Notes under the pieces: model-generated
Told to the model about the DNA's origin: nothing
Databases searched by the model: none
Seen by the model: the letters and a program-made list of their open reading frames with translations, nothing else
Part shown: piece by piece, positions 59,023 through 64,000 of the stretch
Layout of the letters: every line of letters begins with the position of its first letter
Numbering within the stretch: position 1 is the first letter of the stretch
Assembly: GCF_001281265.1 (NCBI RefSeq)
Contig: NZ_JXDB01000002.1
Location: 1-64,000 of the forward strand
Direction of reading: 5' to 3'
Source: Apilactobacillus kunkeei DSM 12361 = ATCC 700308
GTDB lineage: Bacteria > Bacillota > Bacilli > Lactobacillales > Lactobacillaceae
DNA length: 64,000 nt
Made by a program: the position numbers and the translations under genes

Positions 59023-62000
59023 ATGTTATACAACCACAAACAGTTCAGAAAAAATTCTGACAAGAAAATAATGAGAAAAGTAAAGAAAAATTGGGTTGTT
59101 CTATCAGTAGCTTCATTTGCACTAATTGGATCAGCTGCTGTAATCCAATCTAATCAAAATATTTCATTTGCTAGTGAAACTCAAGTTTCATCAAATTCAA
59201 CTACTAATCAAAATAATAACAATAATTCAACAATTGATAACCAAAAAAACGAAGCTAAGGCTCAACTAGATGCCGAAGCAAGCAAGGTCAAGGATGCCAT
59301 CAATAACGATGCTTCTTTGTCTCAATCTGACAAGGATAGCCAAAATGCTGAAGTAGATTCATACAAGGTAGCTGGCGAACAATCAATCGATAGTGCAACA
59401 GATGTAAACAGCATTAACCAAGCACTAATTGATGGTAAGAATAACATTGATGCAAGTCATGTTGCAGGCCATAACAGCACTGATTCAAATGAATCTAGCA
59501 ATACTAGTTCCAGTGCTAATCAAAGCTCAAGTGCTATTAAATCACAACAATTAAGCACATCATCAGGGGCTTCTTTAGCAAGTTCTGCATCAAGTTCGAA
59601 CGAAAGTGATGATGGGCTATCATTAAGAGACAGCGGATCAAGTGCTCCTGCTGATAGCAATACTTTCATTACTGGACCTGGTGGAGCAAATGGTACCCAA
59701 TATAAGAATGCCATTGCCAACACTAAGTTAACTTATAACGGGGTAAATTATGACCCTTCTACTAATAAATACATGATTAACTTCCAATTTGGATCTGAAG
59801 TAATTAGTAGTACTGGTGGGGCTGACCGTGTTCTAGAGTTCGCATTGAACTTGAGTCCAAACCTATCAAGCAGAGTTAGCAAGGTAACTGTTACCAATGA
59901 TGATGGTACTAAAGATCTAACCATGAATAATGGTAGATATTATATTAAGTACAAGACCGGTAAAGTTGTCGGTGGAAATATTGATCTAGCAGTTTATGTT
60001 GATCCAATTAAGGCAACTCCTGGGGACTGGATTTCAGCATTCATGTCCACACATAGAGAAAATAACAGGGGAGAACTTATTAACTTTAGTACTCAAATTG
60101 CCTTCTCATCCACTAGAAGTTTGACATATGACCAATTCGGCAATGACTTTAATTCTAAATTACTTGCCCAATTGCAAGGTAAAGTTTTAAATGACTTAAA
60201 TCAAACCTCTCCATTGAGTCAAACTCCCCAACTTAAGAATAACTACGTTTCTCGAATCAACGCTGTTACCACCAATGATGATTTCGTTAATCTTTTAAAC
60301 TCCATCAAAAATGCATACAAAGCAGATAACAGTTCGTTATCTAATGCTATTTCACAATTGAACAGCCAAGCAGCAACTTCTACAAACAATGTTTCAAATC
60401 TTGGGAATTTACCTGCTAATGATAAGCAAACCGCTAACAATTGGATTAAGAGTGCTTTACAAACCGCTCAATCGAATGTGATGGGTGTTTCTCAATCAAG
60501 TGACATTGCTGGTGCTTTATCAGATGGTGTTAATTCCATTAAAAAAATTGAATTACAAGCAACCATTAATTCAGTCATTAATGATATTAACAATGCGGTT
60601 GCAAATACCACTAATAAAATCAATTCGGATATTACACTATCTAAAGAAAAGTCAGATAGACAACTTAGATTAGTTTCAGTTGATAAAACTTATTACACTG
60701 GGTTGATTCAATCAAGTAACGATTTATCAAAGATTTCAGGTTTACGTGATAATGCTGTTAACCAAATTAATAGTGATTATACTCCAGGGCCTTCTTTGAG
60801 TACGCAAAAACAAACGGCCAAAGATAGTTTAGATAATGAAGTCAACAAAATTAAAGCTGCAATTGATGCTGATAATACATTGACCAATGATGAAAAGAAT
60901 CGTCAAAAGAGTAATGTGGATAGCATTAAAGCAGTAGCACAATCCCAGATTGATTCTGCCACTAATGCTGATGGTGTAGACGATGCACAAAGCCAAGGAA
61001 TTTCTTCAATCGACAATGCACATCAAACAAGCTCAACCTCATTATTTGATCAAAAGAGTAATGCTAAATCTCAATTAAATGCTGAAGCAGATAAGGTCAA
61101 ACAACAAATCGATGCTGACAATACTTTGACTAGTGCAGAAAAGAATAGTCAAAAAGCTAATGTAGATAGTGTAAAGGCGAATGATCAAGGAAAAATTGAC
61201 GCCGCTACAAACGCTGATGACATTATCACAGCATACCAACAAGGTATCAAAGACATTGATGCTCAATATGTTGCCGGCAAGACATCAGTAGCTGATCAAC
61301 AATCCAATGCAAAAGCTCAATTGGATGCTGAAGCAACCAAGGTCAAACAACAAATTGATGCTGATAATAGTTTAACTAGCTCAGAAAAAGCAACTCAAAA
61401 AGACAATGTCGATAGTGTAAAAGCAATTGATCAAGGAAAAATTTATGCTGCAACCAATGCTGATGACATTAATTCAGCATACCAACAAGGAATTCGAGAT
61501 ATCGATAGTCAATATGCCACAGCCAAGACATCACTACCTGACCAAAAATCTAATGCGAAAGCCAAATTAGATGCTGAAGCAACTAAAGTTAAACAACAAA
61601 TTGATGCCGACAATAGTTTAACTAGCTCAGAAAAAGCAACTCAAAAAGCTAATGTCGATAGTGTAAAGTCAACTTATCAAGGTAGGATTGACGCTGCAAC
61701 CAATGCTGATGACATTAATTCAGCATACCAACAAGGCATCAAAGACATTGATAATCAATACGTTGCTGGTAAGGCATCAGTAGCTGATCAACAATCCAAT
61801 GCTAAAGCCCAATTGGATGCTGAAGCAACCAAGGTCAAACAACAAATTGATGCTGATAATACTTTGACTAGTGCGGAAAAAGCAAAGCAAAAAGCCAATG
61901 TTGACAGCACTAAATCAATTGATCAAACTGCTATTGATACGGCAACCAATGCTGATGATATTAATACTGCATACCACAAAGGAATCCAAGACATTGATAA

Positions 62001-64000
62001 TCAATACATTCCTGGTAAGACATCCCTAGCGGACCAAAAGACTAATGCTAAGGCTGATTTAGATGCCCAAGCAGCTAAGATTAAAAATGATATCGCAAAT
62101 GATGCTACATTAACGCAAGATCAAAAGAATGATCAAATGAATCAGTTAGCAGCTGATAAAGTTGCTGCTGAGCAAGCAATTGATAATGCTTCTGATGCTG
62201 ATGGCATTAATAAGGCATTGGGTGATGGTAATTTGAATATGGAAGCAGACCATCAACCTGGCCAAGCAATTGATAATCAAAAGGCATCTGCTAAACAAGC
62301 TATTCAAGCTGAGGCTAACAAGATAAAATCTGCCATTGATGCCGATTCCAGCTTGACTAGTGCAGAAAAAGATAAGCAAAAGAATGCTGTAAATTCAGCT
62401 TCTGCCGCGGCCCAAAGTAATATTGACCGTTTAACAAACGCCGACGATATCAATTCAGCAAGCAAACAAGGTATTTCCGACGTTGATGGAAAACACGTAG
62501 CTGGTACATCGTTAGACACACAAAAAGCTAACGCTAAGTCACAACTAAACGATGAGGCCAACAATATCAAACAAGCTATTGCAAATGATGCAACATTAAC
62601 CAATGAACAAAAGAATATTCAAATAGCCAGAGTCGATTCAGATAAAGCAGCTGCGGAAGCCGACATCGATAAGGCTGCTGATGCTGACGGAGTTAATAAA
62701 GCAATTAGCAATGGAAAAACCAACATTGATAGTGACCATCAACCAGGCCAATCAGTAGATACTCAAAAGGATAATGCTAGGAGTCAATTAGATGCTCAAG
62801 CAGCCAAGATTAAGAGTGATATCGAAAATGATGCAACATTAACTAACGATGAAAAGAATGCGCAAATCGCCAAAGTTGATTCAGATACATCTGCTGGTAA
62901 ACAAGCAATTGATAACGCTGAGGACGCTGATAGCATTAACAAAGCAACTAAAGATAGCAATGATCAAATTGCTTCAGACCACCAAGCTGGTACTTCAGTT
63001 AATAGCCAAAAGGATTCTAATAATGCCAACTTAGACGCAGAAGCAATTAAGGTTAAGAATCAAATTGATGCTGATGTTTCATTAACTAGTGCTGAAAAAG
63101 CTGAACAAAAGAACAATGTCGAAAATGTGAAATCAACTGCCCAATCTAAGATTGATTCATCAGTTAATGCTGATGATATTAAGTCTGCATACAACCAAGG
63201 GATTAAAGACATTGATGCTCAATATGTTCCAGGCAAGACTTCATTAGCTGATCAAAAGACCAATGCCAAGGCACAACTAGATGCTAAAGCAGCTAAGGTC
63301 AAACAAGACATCGCAAATGACGCCACATTAACTCAAATTCAAAAGAATGAGCAAATCGCTATGGTTGATGCTGACAAAGAATTTGCTGAAACAGCAATTG
63401 ACGGCGCTAAAGATGCTGATGCTGTTAATAAAGCAATCAGTGATGGTAATAAAAACATTGACTCAGACCACCAACCAGGTAAGCCACTTGCTGACCAAAA
63501 AGCTAATGCCAAAGCAGCTATTCAAGCAGAAGCTAATAAGATTAAGTCTGAAATTGACGCAGATTCAACTTTAACTAGTGCTGACAAAGCTGCTCAAAAG
63601 GATAAGGTTGATAATGTAAGTGCTGCTGACCAAAATAAGATTGATGGTTTAACCAATGTTGATGACATTCATGCTCAAATCAATCAAGGTAAGAGCGATA
63701 TTGATGCTCAACATCAGGCTGGTAAGGACTTAAATGACCAAAAACAAGCAGATAAAGATCAACTGGATGCCACAGCAGCTAAGATTAAGCAAAACATTGA
63801 AAATGACGTTACATTAACTCAAGCTGATAAGGATGAACAAAAGGCTAAGGTGGATTCAGATACATCCGCTGGTAAACAAGCAATTGATAATTCTGCAAAT
63901 GCTGATAGAATTAACCAAGCTATTCAAGAAAATAATAATAAGATTGCTTCCGACCATGTTTCACATCAATCGGTAGATGACCAAAAGACAAATGCTAAGA
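59023..64000 (+). CDS. giant DUF1542-repeat surface adhesin, 5' part (runs off the window)
   Basis: Open from an ATG at 59023 (GGGAGG nine bases before) to the last base: more than 1650 residues and no stop. It has the same export signal as the two other adhesins (SDKKIMRKVKKNWVVLSVAS). One DUF1542-type unit follows (about 72-148), then a Ser-rich stretch (about 150-205), then a non-repetitive domain (about 210-590, with TFITGPGGANGTQYKNAIAN), then a long array of DUF1542 units. Such proteins (Ebh-like) are long wall or matrix-binding rods. A C-terminal sortase signal would lie beyond the window. Short frames on either strand here are shadows of the repeats. Confidence 0.88.
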   Translation, partial: MLYNHKQFRKNSDKKIMRKVKKNWVVLSVASFALIGSAAVIQSNQNISFASETQVSSNSTTNQNNNNNSTIDNQKNEAKAQLDAEASKVKDAINNDASLSQSDKDSQNAEVDSYKVAGEQSIDSATDVNSINQALIDGKNNIDASHVAGHNSTDSNESSNTSSSANQSSSAIKSQQLSTSSGASLASSASSSNESDDGLSLRDSGSSAPADSNTFITGPGGANGTQYKNAIANTKLTYNGVNYDPSTNKYMINFQFGSEVISSTGGADRVLEFALNLSPNLSSRVSKVTVTNDDGTKDLTMNNGRYYIKYKTGKVVGGNIDLAVYVDPIKATPGDWISAFMSTHRENNRGELINFSTQIAFSSTRSLTYDQFGNDFNSKLLAQLQGKVLNDLNQTSPLSQTPQLKNNYVSRINAVTTNDDFVNLLNSIKNAYKADNSSLSNAISQLNSQAATSTNNVSNLGNLPANDKQTANNWIKSALQTAQSNVMGVSQSSDIAGALSDGVNSIKKIELQATINSVINDINNAVANTTNKINSDITLSKEKSDRQLRLVSVDKTYYTGLIQSSNDLSKISGLRDNAVNQINSDYTPGPSLSTQKQTAKDSLDNEVNKIKAAIDADNTLTNDEKNRQKSNVDSIKAVAQSQIDSATNADGVDDAQSQGISSIDNAHQTSSTSLFDQKSNAKSQLNAEADKVKQQIDADNTLTSAEKNSQKANVDSVKANDQGKIDAATNADDIITAYQQGIKDIDAQYVAGKTSVADQQSNAKAQLDAEATKVKQQIDADNSLTSSEKATQKDNVDSVKAIDQGKIYAATNADDINSAYQQGIRDIDSQYATAKTSLPDQKSNAKAKLDAEATKVKQQIDADNSLTSSEKATQKANVDSVKSTYQGRIDAATNADDINSAYQQGIKDIDNQYVAGKASVADQQSNAKAQLDAEATKVKQQIDADNTLTSAEKAKQKANVDSTKSIDQTAIDTATNADDINTAYHKGIQDIDNQYIPGKTSLADQKTNAKADLDAQAAKIKNDIANDATLTQDQKNDQMNQLAADKVAAEQAIDNASDADGINKALGDGNLNMEADHQPGQAIDNQKASAKQAIQAEANKIKSAIDADSSLTSAEKDKQKNAVNSASAAAQSNIDRLTNADDINSASKQGISDVDGKHVAGTSLDTQKANAKSQLNDEANNIKQAIANDATLTNEQKNIQIARVDSDKAAAEADIDKAADADGVNKAISNGKTNIDSDHQPGQSVDTQKDNARSQLDAQAAKIKSDIENDATLTNDEKNAQIAKVDSDTSAGKQAIDNAEDADSINKATKDSNDQIASDHQAGTSVNSQKDSNNANLDAEAIKVKNQIDADVSLTSAEKAEQKNNVENVKSTAQSKIDSSVNADDIKSAYNQGIKDIDAQYVPGKTSLADQKTNAKAQLDAKAAKVKQDIANDATLTQIQKNEQIAMVDADKEFAETAIDGAKDADAVNKAISDGNKNIDSDHQPGKPLADQKANAKAAIQAEANKIKSEIDADSTLTSADKAAQKDKVDNVSAADQNKIDGLTNVDDIHAQINQGKSDIDAQHQAGKDLNDQKQADKDQLDATAAKIKQNIENDVTLTQADKDEQKAKVDSDTSAGKQAIDNSANADRINQAIQENNNKIASDHVSHQSVDDQKTNAK
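60795..64000 (+). repeat. array of about 13 DUF1542 units of 80-82 residues
   Basis: Each unit carries DQ-NAKAQLDAEA-KVKQQIDAD, then LTSAEK, then an NADDINSAYQQG-like segment and IDxQ(Y/H). Unit starts at 61294, 61540, 61786 and 62032 are exactly 246 bases apart; other units are 240 or so. Two subtypes alternate in part of the array, one with INADD..AYQQG and YVAGK, one with DADGINKA and DHQPG. Confidence 0.85.

Noticed and set aside
60795-64000. Regular repeats as a possible CRISPR array
   Set aside because: Units are about 240-246 bases, in frame, all coding, with no short palindromic repeat and unique spacers; no cas genes are present.

Overview
The window reads as chromosome of a low-GC Gram-positive bacterium, most likely a heterofermentative member of the Lactobacillaceae (Apilactobacillus-like is my best guess, not proven). 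The signs are AT-rich intergenic DNA, strong AGGAGG-type ribosome sites, frequent TTG starts, a zwf/gnd oxidative pentose phosphate pair, the gene order carAB / argCJBDF, HrcA- and CtsR-type heat-shock sites, and very large LPxTG or DUF1542 surface proteins with a shared N-terminal export signal.

Layout. 1-130: 3' end of a 5S rRNA gene and its terminator. 395-1666: a dicarboxylate/amino-acid symporter. 1702-11567: arginine supply, with carAB on the minus strand and argCJBDF on the plus strand diverging from a regulatory region. Each divergent transcript begins with a short ORF rich in consecutive Arg codons, and carAB also has a complete antiterminator/terminator pair. 11608-17628: a secreted protein, a decayed gene with an intact promoter, a multicopper oxidase, gnd and zwf. 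17871-26455: an MFS carrier, an unknown protein, NrdI, a CNNM/CBS protein, a membrane-anchored Mrr-like nuclease, and a GtrA/GT39/GT2 wall-glycosylation cluster. 26578-30129: a two-component system and a secreted GH25 lysozyme with a hairpin between its Shine-Dalgarno site and start codon. 30239-31246: two tandem Hsp20 genes under CIRCE/CtsR-like sites. 31362-33587: small membrane proteins and a CPBP protease homologue.

33619-37602: LPxTG adhesin 1 with a TetR regulator. 37655-39842: a keto-acid decarboxylase divergent from a MarR regulator, with two identical operators placed symmetrically over back-to-back promoters; the MarR gene appears to start at ATT. 40031-47845: a very AT-rich accessory island with two DUF262 proteins (one with a good HNH/DUF1524 domain, one degenerate) and a 1044-residue SIR2 protein, which together look like an anti-phage cassette. 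47950-52377: small genes, two GNAT paralogues, a secreted histidine phosphatase, and a stretch that folds as a three-way-junction RNA. 52669-56763: LPxTG adhesin 2 with its own TetR regulator, paralogous to the first pair and sharing an 818-bp colinear block. 56777-58591: MerR and a DHA2 efflux carrier. 59023 to the end: a giant DUF1542 repeat adhesin that runs off the window.

The items most worth following up are the paired arginine leader peptides, the DUF262-DUF262-SIR2 cassette, the folded RNA at 51355-51593, and the mirror-symmetric MarR control region. All functional calls come from reading the sequence; no database search or folding program was run.
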